Positions 36,351-49,512 of a stretch of 64,000 nt of DNA are shown piece by piece; positions within the stretch are counted from its first letter, which is position 1, and the number at the start of each line of letters is the position of its first letter. Made by a program: the position numbers and the translations under genes. Below the pieces are notes generated by a model, which was not told the DNA's origin, ran no database searches, and worked only from the letters and a program-made list of their open reading frames with translations. Source of the stretch: Tetrahymena thermophila SB210 (lineage: Eukaryota; Ciliophora; Oligohymenophorea; Hymenostomatida; Tetrahymenidae); assembly GCF_000189635.1 (NCBI RefSeq), contig NW_002476407.1, forward strand, positions 682,001-746,000. Reading direction: 5' to 3'.

Positions 36351-39300
36351 TCAAAATTTTTCCATCTCTTAAACACACATTAACTTTTTATTTGTTTTAA
36401 TTTTAATCAACTACCTGCTTTATGGAGTAGTTTAATTTAAAATCAATGAGATATCTATATCTAATTTGATTCCAGAAATAAATTTTGTGTTATCTTAATC
36501 TTTTTTAATTTAATTTTATTTTCTTTCTTAGAAATAGCTACAAATTTTTTAAAGCATAATCATAACACAAAAGAAAGGAAGAGCTAGTTCAGTGCTAATC
36601 TAAACGTATAGAAAGGCTATTTTTATTAATAGTTTGAATATATTAAATTAAAAAAATAATTTACCATCATACAAGCTAGAATTATTTCTAAAATTGTAAA
36701 TCAGTATCATTAAAACAAGTTTGAGATTATTTAAAAGTTCAATGAGTATAATCGATATTTATTAAAAATGGCTTTTGAATGGTTTGGCTAAAACCAAGTA
36801 TAATATAAATAAGCAATTTAGAGAAGCAAAAATGTAAAGAACAATATTAGATTTAGATTGCAGCATATGAATTATCAATATTATTGATAACTTTTTGAGT
36901 TCATAAATAGGAAAAAATAAACGCTATACAATAGATTCCTCATTGATATATTGAATGATTATTTGATAGCTTTGCCTAAGAATTCCTGATTAAAGGTATT
37001 TTATAGAAAGAAGAAAAACTAAGATAGATATTTGAAATGCTAGGTAGATTAAAGATGTATTTATTATTGCAAAAAAGTCAATTATTTCCTATTTCTATGA
37101 AAAATTAATATACTAAGAGCTGATTAATATATTGCTTATTATCTCATTAGAGAAAGCCATAAATATGTTTATGATAAAATTCCATTTAAAATAAATATAT
37201 ATTTTTTAGATTACTTTACTATTTTATTCTATCAAGTACATTATAGGAATTAAAAGCAATGATATATAAAGTATAGCAAGTTCAATAAAACAGCTACTGT
37301 AAAATAATTAGCTGTTGTCATCAAAAAATAAAAAAAGTCTTCTAGCTTTTTAATTTGATTACTATTATTAGGTGATGTTTTTGTTGTTAACGGAGTTATT
37401 TTATTAATTTTCTGATATAGAATCATCATTTGTGTGTTTTGAATCATGTATAATCGGTATAATATTATAGTATCTATTTAATTATAAATAGTAATCTTTG
37501 AAAAATTAAGGAAATGTATCAGAAAGTTGTAGCAGATCTCCTATACATTACATGTTTTAGACATGCTACCAAGTTATCATTTTAATTTCTGGAATAAAAA
37601 GAGAAACAAATACTGCACTACCAATCGATGTAGCAGCCATTACATTCTACAAAGATTTTATTTATTTTGCTCTTAAAATCTCGTCTTAACATTAGAAATA
37701 ATCATCAGACAAACCTTTTAGATTAAAAAATTCAATTTAATATTTTCTTTAAAAAATTTGTGTTTAAAAAATATTTATTTCTAACCTAATAATCTCTGAA
37801 TTTACCAAAATTAAAAAAAAATTAAATCTATCTAAAACAAATTATTGAAAAAATTACATTAAAATTATTGCTATTTTTCAAGCTCTGCCTACTCTTTCTA
37901 AAAATCACTGCTTGAAATACATTATTTAGATATTGCACTTAACTTCAATGAACTTTCACATTAAGTACAATCTTAAGAAGTTGGTCCATTGCAACTTAAA
38001 CATGAATAATGGCATAACTAACAATTATTGGTATTCTTATTCATAAACATTTGGTAGGGACAGGGAGTGCATTATCCTGAATATTGTAAATAATCTTTTC
38101 CCTAACAAGAAATACAATCTTACTCAGTTGGACCTGAACACTCCAAACAAGATGAATGGCATTTTATGCAATTAAATTAATTATCGAAGAAGTATCCTAA
38201 AGGGCATTTATCTAAGCAATTACCATTTAATTTGTAGCAGTAGGTACACTCAATCAAAGAAGTATTTTGGTTTTTTTTCGCAACTTAAAATTTATCGCAT
38301 TCAGTAACACAAATGTTATTCTTATATGGATTATTTGCAAAAGCACAATTAACGCAATCTTTATTTGTCTTACCTGTACAAGAGCTACATGAACGATCAC
38401 AATCTTAACAACTCATTGATTCTTCATCATAAAATTATTTTATTTTATCACATTATTTGCAAGATGTGTCTTTCATCAACTTATAATCTGAGTTACACTT
38501 TATGCAATGTATTTGGTCTCTATCACAGTTTATACAATTTTAATCACAATAAGTTCTAGTGCAAAATTAATTTATGGCAATATAATTCTAAGGACATTCG
38601 TTTTCGCATTATTTATTATTTACTATTTTTAATTCTGGAGGGCACTTATCAACACATTTATCTTAAATAAAATATTTATCACTACAATTTAACAAGCATT
38701 GCATGGAGAGCTCATATAAGAAATATCCATCGTTGCAAACACATTAATTGTTATCTAATTTAAACTCTGTATTATTAATGCATTCCAAACATATTGTATT
38801 ACTAACACATTTTTTACAGTTCTTTTGGCAGGGTTTACAAGTTTTATCATTCATATCAAAGAAACTGTTTTCTTTTATACATGAACAAATTCCAGGTTAT
38901 TGATCAAATATTTGAGTTTCGCTTTTATACAAACACTCTAGGCAAGTTTATCCGTTATTACAAGTTTTACACATGGGCGAGCATTTTAAGCAAGTACTAC
39001 TAACTTGATCAAGATAATAACCATCAGTGCAAACACATTATTTATTTTCTAAACGATAAGCTGGATCATTTACACATTATTTACATTCTTAATCCTAATT
39101 ACAAACAGAGCATCCTTATTTGCATTATTTACATTATTTACTATTAAAATCATAAGCTTAACCTTTGGAGCATCTGCAAGCCCCTTCTCCAGGATTTTTG
39201 GTATTGTCTATACACTTTTAACAAATAGTTTTAGAAGAACATGTTAAGCATTCATCGTCGCATTTAACACATTAGTTATTTTCCATATAATATCCATCTT

Positions 39301-41200
39301 TACAAACACATGTTCTTGTGGTTTAATCTAATTAATATTTTGAATCATCCTAGCAAGTTTAGCAAGTAGTTGTATCTTGGCATACAGAACAATTGTTTAT
39401 GCAACCAATACATTTTTTTTAAGTTAAATCAAAAAACTACCCAGTAGAGCAGCTGCATTTTCCATCCTATAAATTAGCATTTATGTCAGTGCATTTTGTG
39501 CATAACAGATTGCTACTACATTCTGAGCACTCTGCTGGGCAATTAATACAGCGCAGACCATCTTGGTAATACCCATTATTGCACTCACAAATTTGAGTGC
39601 TGGAATTCGCTTTATATTATCCTCCATTTGCACACTTTTATTGATTTTGATTATTTTTATCAAGACAAATGATTTCATCTGGTTAACAACTTTAACACTA
39701 ATTAGTTTAATTATTAAAAATTTATCCCTAAGGGCATTAACATGTTCCATTACTCTGTAGAAAAGTGCCTTAAACACACAAAGTGCATTATGAACTACTA
39801 TTACATTTTAAACAAGTAAATGGACAGTACTTGCATGTTGATTAATCTAAATAGTAACTATCCTAACACTAACAGCTGTTATTAGAATCGTTATATACAA
39901 ATTTATCTCCTTTAATGCAAGAAGTACATTTATTTTAATCAATACAATTTAAACAAGGCTGTACGCATTATTAGCATTAATTCATATTATTAAGAAAATA
40001 GCCATCTTTACAAGAAGTACATTAATTTTCTGCATTTTAGCATGTTAAGCAGTTATCTGAGCATTTTTAACATACATCTGAATCTAATTTCGAATAATAA
40101 CCTTACAAACAGTCACATTTATTTGTTTTATTATTTAAATACCTTTATTTTTTTGCGTCACATAATACGCATATATTATCTTAACTTAAGCAAGTTAAGC
40201 AATTTTATGAACATTTTTGACAAGAAGTAAACCCATATTTTTCATAATAACCATCTTTACAATCGCATGTTTTTTTTGAATTATTTAATACTCTATTTAA
40301 ATTTGGATCACATTAAGAGCAATTTAAACTATCTGAAATAGGATTACAAACCATGCAAGTTAAATTTGCGCAACCAGAACCAGGATTACTTTATTATTAA
40401 CATTCGCTGTAAAAATAAACATCAATCCCTTTATTACAATTACACTTTCCTTATACCAAAGTTCGATCACTGTAACAACTTGTACATACATTTGGTTAAT
40501 TATTTTAGCACTATTAGCATGAATAATGGCATTAACTTTATCCATCAATTGGTGTTACGTACACTCTTAATCTAATATTAAACATAAATTATTACAATAT
40601 ATAATTAATTACTTTTATTACTTTTAAAAATAGAATTCCCCTTGAAAATCGCAAATGAAATCTACTTTTTTAGGATTATTAACTTCAATCGAATAAAACA
40701 AAGCATATGATATGTCAATATTTTGACAAGATTTATCTTAATAATTTAGAATGGGATTTTAACTATTTATTAATACACTAGATGGCATGCTTTTATTAAT
40801 ATTTATTCATAAAAATAAATAAAATTCTAAGTTATTAATTTATTTGTTTACGATTATGCGAAAAAAGTAGCTTCAATTTTTATTTTTTTTACTGGGTATG
40901 GTATTAATATGCTATCTCTTTACCATGTAGCATCATAAATATTACCAATCATTTCCATTGAAGAATCACAATGCTATTATCTCTATGAAATAGATGCAAC
41001 TTTGTTTTTAGCTATAAGACTATAATGCTCATTAAAAAATGGAAAATTAGTAGAAATAAATGATTCTTCGATATAAAATTAACTTTCTAATATAATATAA
41101 ATGATTTTAGATAAAAAGAGTTGATAGTAATATATTTACTTATTAGTTTAACATAGATATTAATTAGAATTATCTAAAAAATAATGAAAGTCAGCTTCAT
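36351..41200 (-). CDS. giant cysteine-rich multi-pass membrane protein (paralogue X)
   Basis: Five exons (41200-41140, 41065-40924, 40789-40622, 40571-37858, 37714-36351) join in phase to 1482 residues. A signal-type N terminus (MKLTFIIFQIILINIYVKLI) is followed by an ectodomain with scattered cysteines. Then come about 900 residues of furin/growth-factor-receptor-like repeats of the type CxxC, CxxC, Gly-Tyr-Tyr (for example CKDGYYEKYG), encoded by one 2.7-kb exon. The C-terminal part has several membrane helices (SIGSAVFVSLFIP, ILYISLLLIPIMYLI, IYLAFQISILVFLLSI, FILYLVLAKPF and others) separated by an Asn/Gln/Ser-rich loop, and a charged tail ending EMEKF. The layout resembles the C-terminal half of the 19037 gene and the whole of the 42048 gene. 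These large Cys-rich membrane proteins are abundant in ciliates and probably surface-exposed; ligand unknown. Confidence 0.85.
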
Positions 41201-42047
41201 TTATGGTTATGTATTTCCTCAATCTTTTTGAAAAGCTTTTACTTTTTTAATTTTAACTTATCTATTTATTTATTTGTTTGTTTTTGATTGAAATTAAATA
41301 AACTTTACTTAACCTGTGTATCAAATTTGTAAATAATTAATCAAGAAAAAAAAAATAAAAAGTTAATAATGTAATTCCAATAAAATGATAGAATATTATA
41401 TGGTAAGAAAGATCCTAAAATTATTACTAAATCATTTAGAGTTTACCAAATCTATTGCTAAAGATACATTATCGTTTTACAAATTATTTTATCATACTTC
41501 TCAGATATCTAATCTTTCTTTTTTGCTTGTTTAAATATTGAGTATGTATATATTGAATTATTAATGGTGGGGGATTGATTTCTTAAATTTCCTTGGTAAC
41601 TTTGGTCGTTAAAATGAAACAAAGGCAAATTTATATTTTTTAAAACAAAAATGCCTATGTTTATTTGGATTATTCAATTTTTTACATAAAGTAATTTAAA
41701 TAATATTAAAGTATATTTTATTTAAAATAAATAATTTTATTCATAGAAATTATTTATTTTTACACCAAAAAGAAAAGCAAGCATTAATAAATTTCAATGG
41801 ACTATTGGGCACGCTTACAAATAATATATACAAATTTATTCATGAGAATGAAATTTACTGAGGAGATAACTTAAGATTTAAATATGAAAGTAATTGTTAA
41901 TTTATTATAAATAAAGATATTATATAAAGAATATATTTTTAAATAAATTTTTATTTTATTTATTCTTTTTTTATTAAAATATTTTTTTTAAAGGATAAAG
42001 AAATATTGTTTGTTTTAAATTAATTGCCTTATTTAATTTTCGCTTTA
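41201..42047. other. intergenic region between Cys-rich paralogues
   Basis: About 850 bases of A/T-rich spacer between two minus-strand genes. It presumably contains the 3' end of one and the promoter of the other; no motif identified. Confidence 0.5.
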
Positions 42048-45000
42048 TCATATTTTTTCCATCTCAATATTTATCTTTTTTTTGAGTATCAGTCTTTTTG
42101 GACCATGCAAATTTTTAGCAGGACTTGCATTTAAGAAAGAATCAATATTAATATTTAATTAAAATCCCATTAAAACTTAATTAGTACTACCTTATAATTC
42201 CTTCTTTTTTTAAATTCTTTTTTAATTAATTATATTTATTAATTGAAATATCACTTGAGCCATACATAGAGTCAACGCTATGGCATGGTAAGCAAATAGA
42301 CCATATATGAAATCTTTTTAAAAAAATTTATCATTAATATTTAATTAAACGAAAAAAAAATTTACATTAAGAAAGTGAAGTGCTTTCAGGATATTTTAAC
42401 AATAAAATTAGGAACGCCATTAAAGAACTGCTTATTATTTCTACTACAGCACAGCAGAAAAGCAAAATAGAACTTTCTATAGGTCTCAAAACCATTAAAT
42501 ATATCAGAAATAATCCATTAGTTACTGTAATTATATAAATTTGTAAGATTGTGTTTTATTATAAAATTACTTAGACTACAATTTAGATTAATCTTTTTAC
42601 ATCTTATATTACCCAAAAAAGCCTTTAAAGAGCATACTCAACTTTGATTAACTAGAACATCACTGAATAATAAGTTCTTAAATCATTATCAGCAAATTAT
42701 TTTTAGAAAAATAAAAATTTAAATTAAGAAATTAAGTGTATTAAATATATCAACACATAAATAATAGCAGAAGATGTGCTTAAAATAGATTTTACTGTTG
42801 AGAAATCTAATCCCATAATTTCTTTTATTGCATAGTATAAAATATAATTAGAAAAGATCATGCTGTATCTAATTACTAAATTCCATCTCAAATACTCATA
42901 GCATTTTAATACCATCTGAGATTTATTTCTAAACAGATGCATTATAAAAATTGACAAATATAAAATAATCATTCCAATTAGCTATATCAAACATTTAAAT
43001 ATAAAGAATTCTCTTTCTTGTACATTTTATTCAATTTAGTCTAAATTTTGTTAGTCTGTTTTTTATAAGCTCCTCTTTTCTTTTTAGCTATTATTTAAAG
43101 AGGTATCTTCCATAAGTTGCTTGTATTTATTTTCTTTGTTAGAATTTTGTGGATCACTAAAAAATAAATTGACTAAGTTAAAGTAAGAATTTAATTTGAG
43201 GTAGTTTTAAAAAACTCCATAGACTACAATTTAGTTTGAATTTTTCATATTTCCTAACAGCTAATTTTATTAAATAAAAATAATATTCTAAAAGCAGATT
43301 TGCTAAAAGAAAATTCCAAAAATTGAATTAATGCTTATATTTGCTATCATTTCCATTTTTAAATTTTAGCTTGTTTACTTCATAAAATTAATATCATCTT
43401 GACAAACACTAAAATCCTCAGATGTACCTAAAAATTAAAATATTTAAATTTAAATAATTTTGTACAAATAAAATGTAAAATTAAAATTACATCCAATCGA
43501 ATCAGCCTTTATTTTTTCATCTATTTCTTTTTCATATTTATCAAGCTTTACACATTTTCCTGAAATTCTACTTAAATTTAGAGAATAGCTGCATGTCTTG
43601 CATTAATTTTCGTTTGGGCCAGTACACTCTAAGCAAGAATAATGACATTCTACACATTTATTTTTATTTTCATCAAAATAAAAGCCATACATGCATTTGA
43701 GACATCTTCCTTATTCTAAAAACAAATTTTCTAAACAAGTCAGACATTAATTTGGTTTTTCTCCTTTGCAAGTTAAGCAGGTCTAATCACATTTAACACA
43801 AATATTTCCTTTTTCTATATAGTATCCTTAGCCACAATTATCCATTCTGCATTATCCTTCTTACAAGTAGCAGGTCTTACACTATTACTCCTCTTTTATT
43901 TTAAAAGGATATTCACCTTCATTGCAGCTGCTTACACACTTACTTCCAGAAGAACTTTTGGCAAATTTACATTTAATGCAATCAGATGAAGTACTTCCAT
44001 TACATTTGTCGCATGTAATATCACATTTTTAGCATTACTTTTATTACTAATTGTAATACTCATTTTATACATCACATTATTTACACAAACCATCTTCCAT
44101 TAAATAAAAATTTTAAATACACTAATCGCAGTTAATTTGATTTTTGTTGCATTTTCTACAAGTTTTTGAATCACAATATGTCCTTATGCATATTCCATTT
44201 ATGTTAATATAGTCCTCAGGACAATTTCTTACACAAAGATTCTTAAAAACATAATATTCAGAAGGGCAAGTATGCAAGCAATAGATATTTTCGTGTATTA
44301 ATAAAGGAGGTGGGCATATTTTACATAATCCATCAAAAAAATTAATAAAACGATCTGCTGAGCATTTACACAAACTAGTTTATTAAGAGTATTCATAATT
44401 TTCATTATCCAAACAAGATATGCATGTGTTTTTATTGTTACAGTTTTTACAAAATTTGTTACACTGTAAACATTTTTTTTAAGATAAATCAAAAAAATTC
44501 TAATCTTATTTACACACACAATTGTTTTTTAATAATATAGTTTCTGGATAAGTGCATGATGTGCATTTATCTGATGTTTCTGTACATTCTAAACACATTT
44601 CATCACATTTTTGACAAATTCCGATGCTATCTGAATAATATCCTTTTTTACATTTACATTGTTTTGAGGTTTAGTCTAAATATTATGAAAAATTATCAGA
44701 GCATTCTAGACAGTTTAAATTTGAATCACATGTTTTGCAACCTTGTAAACATTTAGTGCAAGTATTTGTGACTTTATCAAAATTTAACCCATCTCCACAA
44801 ACACAATATTTAGATTTTTAACTTAAAAATGTTCCGTTATATTTACAAGAAATACAAGATTTTTCATCAGAGCATTGAAGGCAAGTATATTCGCAAGGAG
44901 TGCAGGAACCATCACTTTTTTAAAAATAACCATCTCCTTTACATTTACAGGAATCATTCACAAGTTGGTACCCATCATCTTCTATACATTAAATGCACTT

Positions 45001-47613
45001 GCTTCCATCCAAGCATTTTTTGCAAAATTTAGAACAAGGAAGGCAAACTTTGTTTAATTTTTCATAATAAAATCCATCTGGACATATACATTTTCCATCT
45101 AAAATGATCATCTTGGAATCAATACAAGCAGTGCATTATTAATCAGATGTGCATTCACTACATACTTCATTGCATTATAGGCATTGTTAATCCTTCATAA
45201 AATATCCTTTTTTACAATTACAATTTCCAAAAATATCAATTAGATACTATTAATCATTTAAACATGTTGTACAAGTCTAACTATTATTACAGGTTTTGCA
45301 GGAGGCTAAGCACTTATCACACTTTTTTGGAGCTATATTTAAATTCTTAAAATATCCTAGAGGGCAATCACAATTACCAAAAGAATCTAAAACTGCTCCA
45401 ACTAATGAACATTCTTTACAAATATTAAAATATGAGCATGATTTACAAGAAAAATGGCATTTAAAGCATAAATATTTATCTTCAAGCTCATCCCTGTAGT
45501 ATCCATCTTAGCAATTGCATTGTTAATTGATAGGGTCATACTAATACTCACCATCATTTATACATTTTAGACACTTAGTTTCTGAAAGACATTCAGCACA
45601 GTTTTTAGAACAATTTTTACAAACTTAATCTTTCGAGTCATAATATTGATTCGATTTGCAAACACATTGTTAATCAATTAAGCTAAGCCCAGAATTTTGT
45701 CTGCATTCATAACATTTGTTAACATCTGTACATTTTGTACACTTTTCGTTACATTTTAAGCAAGTCTTCTATTATAAATCTTCATAGGTTCCATCTTTAC
45801 AGACACACATTTTAGAGCTATCTAATATATATTAATCAGGACTTTTACAACTCAAACATTATAAGGAATTTTCGCAAGTATTGCATTTTTCACTGCAAGA
45901 CTAGCACTACAAAAAAGAACTCTCATAAAAACCATCTAGGCATTAGCATTTACCACTTTTAAGTTAATAGGGCTCTAAGCATGTATCACATGTATCTGAT
46001 TTAGAGCAGGACGCGCATTTTTACTAACATTTTACACATTATTTCCCATCATCATAATTAAAATTTGGACAAACACATTTACTATTCTATAAAATGTATC
46101 CTGCTTCTATTTTACAATCTGTACATTCATTTTAATTTTTACAAATTTTACAGCTTTAAGGACAAGAAATACACATTTAAGAAGATGGATCTAAAAAATA
46201 AGAATCTAAACACTAACAAACCCCGTTTACTATTTTTGTATTTAAACTTTTACATGTTTAACAAGTTAAATTATCTTTGCAAACATTACATCCTTGACCA
46301 CACGTGGCACAAGTACCATCTAATTTTTCATAATATCCTTATTAGCATACACAATTTCCTTAAGAATCTTTCACTCTTTGATCAGCACAAATCAAACATC
46401 TTTTTGAGTCAGACAAGCACGTTTTGCATTAAGAAGAGCAAGGTAAACAAAGTATATTATTTATTTTTTAATAATATCCATCTTTACAAACACATCTTCC
46501 TTCTTTTAATATACGGTTATACTATAAACCACAATCTACACAAATTTTTGAAGAAGTATCTTTACATTTCTAACAGCTAACAGGGCATTTCTATGAATCT
46601 CTCGTACAATCTAAATCCAACGAGTCATAATATCCTTCGTTGCAAACACATTATCCGCTTGGAGTTAATATCCTAAGCTTATTACTACTGCTACATGAAG
46701 TACAAACAGAATTTTAATTTTCTTTACAAGTATCACATGAATAATAGCAGCGTTTAGGACTATCTGGATCATAACTGAATTAAAAGCTAATTATTTGATT
46801 ATTTATTTTTAATAGAAAATTACAAAAATTTAATATAATAAAATCTTAGATAAGATCCTCAAATTATTTATTTTAATGTTTTAAAATAAATTCAATAATT
46901 TTTTTCTGTAAAAATTTATTAATTAATTTTAGTTCATTAATTTAATAAATAAAATAATAAAGCTTTAAAGAAAAAATTCAAATAATATATCCATTTTACT
47001 TTCTAATTGCAAATTTTGCTTAAGAATTTTGGTTTTTAGAGCTTGCCTTTATTGTAAAATCATATAAATAAGAGTCTTTTAATTAAACACTAATTTTATA
47101 GAGCTTAGCTGTGCTAAACTGAGAGCATTAAACGTTTTGTATGTCAATATATAAAGATTAAGAAGCTGGCAGTATTTAAATAGAATCATTCATTTTTAAT
47201 TATATTTAATCATCTGATGTAAAACTTTTTTTTAGGGATAATATTAAATTAACTATATTCGCAAAGATATAAAACTACTTTAATAGTAATACTTCGATGT
47301 AATAACTTAAATTTATACACCAAATAGGTAAAGCATAAATTGTAGAGCGACTTATATATGTTTTCATATCAAAAACACCAAAATAATATTTAAAATCGCA
47401 TTCAATAAATCTTGTAAAGGGATCTATTGTTTCATTTTAAACATCATAGCTGCTAGTTTCTTAAATTGATTTGGTTTCATCATTTAGTTCAACATAAGTA
47501 AATTGTTCTTTATTAAAATAAAAAGTTTAAATTCAATTTGTAAATGCATCTAAAATACCTGAAAAAACTAAGCTTATAAAGATGCTAATAGATATTAATT
47601 TTAAATTTTTCAT
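42048..47613 (-). CDS. giant cysteine-rich multi-pass membrane protein (paralogue Y)
   Basis: Five exons (47613-47559, 47507-47000, 46786-43491, 43427-42366, 42313-42048) join in phase to 1728 residues. The signal peptide is MKNLKLISISIFISLVFS. An N-terminal ectodomain of about 180 residues without repeats is followed by a 3.3-kb exon of Cys-rich repeats (CxxC units with C-VCxEGYYD and CVCKDGYY motifs). The C-terminal exons carry several membrane helices (LIQLIGMIILYLSIFIMHLF, NYILYYAIKEI, STSSAIIYVLIYLIHLI, TVTNGLFLIYLMVL, LMAFLILLLKYP), a Gln/Ser/Lys-rich loop and a basic C terminus. The segment YEYLRWNLVIRYSMIFSN aligns by eye with YFKWNFIINIFMAFSNE in paralogue X, so the two are tandem duplicates with a shared membrane domain. 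Probably a plasma-membrane receptor-like or structural surface protein. Confidence 0.87.
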
Positions 47614-49512
47614 TTGCTAAGTCTAAGGTTTTGAATATCGCTTTATGCTACTCAAAAAACTTTGTTTTGAACCAAAAGATTAAAGTATTACCTAATTTAT
47701 TGATTATTTTCTTGTTTAAACTTTCAATTAATTTAATTAATTTTCTCTGATAGATTTTAATAAAAAACAAGTAATTAACAATTAAGCTATACAGAAGCTA
47801 GCTCTCTAGCTTTTCACGATTAGTATAAAAATTTTGGGATACTAGCAATTTTCTGTCAGTCAAAGCATTAAATGATTTGTGGTATTTCTAAAAATTGTTA
47901 TTAAATTTAGTAAAATCAATAACTTTTACATTGAAATTTTTGAGTACATTACATGAACTAAATAATTGATCAATGGACAGCATTTATTCTTAGCTATTAT
48001 ACTCAATTTGATTTTGTATTTTTGATGTGTAAAATTTATTTTTAAATTTAGTAAAATTAAATAAATTTTTAGATATTTAACATACATTTTATAATTTTTT
48101 AAATAGATAATTCTTTTAATTATATTTATTTCTATTATATTAATTTAACCTCTTATTTTTAAATTCATATATAACAATAAATAGACGCACAATAATAATA
48201 ATAATTGGTGTCAGTTAGATAAGAATTCATGTATATAACAAAAAAAAGATTATGATAAAATAATTTTAATATTTGATAAATTTTGAATACGTTAAAACAT
48301 ATTATTTATAAATTAATTAAACCAACTTTGAAATGTTATTTTTATTAATTTATAAACATATTTAATAATAAATAGATAGAACCATTTTTAATTAATTGAC
48401 TATTAAAAGAAGAATTTCACATTTAAATATTTTAAAATTATTCAGGAATTGTTCTTTAAATGTCATAGAAAAAAATATTTGTTAATAAAAATACTTCTTT
48501 TAATGTGTTATTTTTGAAAAATGAATAAATAAAAAAATTATTAAAAAAAGATATTTAATAGTTATTCTTTCTTTAATTAGTATTGAGTAACAACCACAAA
48601 ATTAATTTTAATTTAGATTTTGTTTTTTTTTTTCTTTTTCGTTGTAAACGAAATATTTTGAAATTAAATTTTCATATTCTAAAAATATAAATTTTTAATA
48701 AAAATCTCTCATTTTTATCTGCTCTTTTTCAACATTAATTTTTTGTACAAATTATATGATACTGATATTATAACTTTTGAAGTATATATCCTTCATATCA
48801 ATTTTTTCTCATTAAAAACGCTTACAAAAAATTAAATTAGCTAATTATTTTTTTATCATATTTTAAGCAATCTTATTCAATAAGAAAAGTAAGGCTTTTT
48901 TATTTTTTAAAAGTTATAAATTAATGTCATATTTAGCTAATGTCACTAATTTTAAGTTTAAATAAAGATACTATTTACTAATTGCAAAGAGCAGTAAATA
49001 GATAGATACTGCTTTTATTTATTATTTGCAAGTATTTCTAAGAAAATTTTGTAAGTGCAGGTAGGCATTCAATAATAAGCTTAGTCTTTTGATAAATAGA
49101 TAGATAGATAGTTAAACAGCTTTGCCTTAATTCAAAAACTTTCAATCTAAATCATTTTTTTTAGTTAGAAATATATATATGCTAATTTTTTGTATTTAGT
49201 TAACTTATAAATTGTTTGTAATGCTACGATTATTTATTCAAAAAAAAGAGATTTTTGAATGATTTTTAAAAAAGAAGAAGAAATTATATGAAATAAAAAA
49301 ATAAAATACAAGCAAAAACTGAATGAAATATAAGATTAATACAAATTAAAAAATAATTAATAAATTAAGAATTTAGTAATTTGCTTCAATAATAACTAAC
49401 TCGGAAAGTCAAAGGAGTATTAACAGGTATATTAGCTTGAAGTAAAACGAAGTAAGAAAAATATTAAGCTCAAAACACATTATCGAAAAAGTAAAAGTTG
49501 AGTAGTATATTG
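47614..49512. other. long divergent intergenic region
   Basis: About 1.9 kb of A/T-rich DNA between divergent genes, with a short GATA run near 49100 (TAGATAGATAGATAG). No RNA gene or coding sequence recognised. Both promoters should lie here. Confidence 0.5.

Noticed and set aside
36740..37180. Several short protein-like frames on the plus strand (starting MSIIDIYQKW) that looked like a frameshifted gene
   Set aside because: The minus strand here is a continuous in-phase exon encoding the membrane domain of the 36351-41200 gene, so the plus-strand frames are shadows.
46065..46580. A 171-codon plus-strand frame
   Set aside because: It is the antisense of the Cys-rich repeat exon of the 42048-47613 gene; its Tyr/Phe/His-rich composition is typical of a shadow frame.
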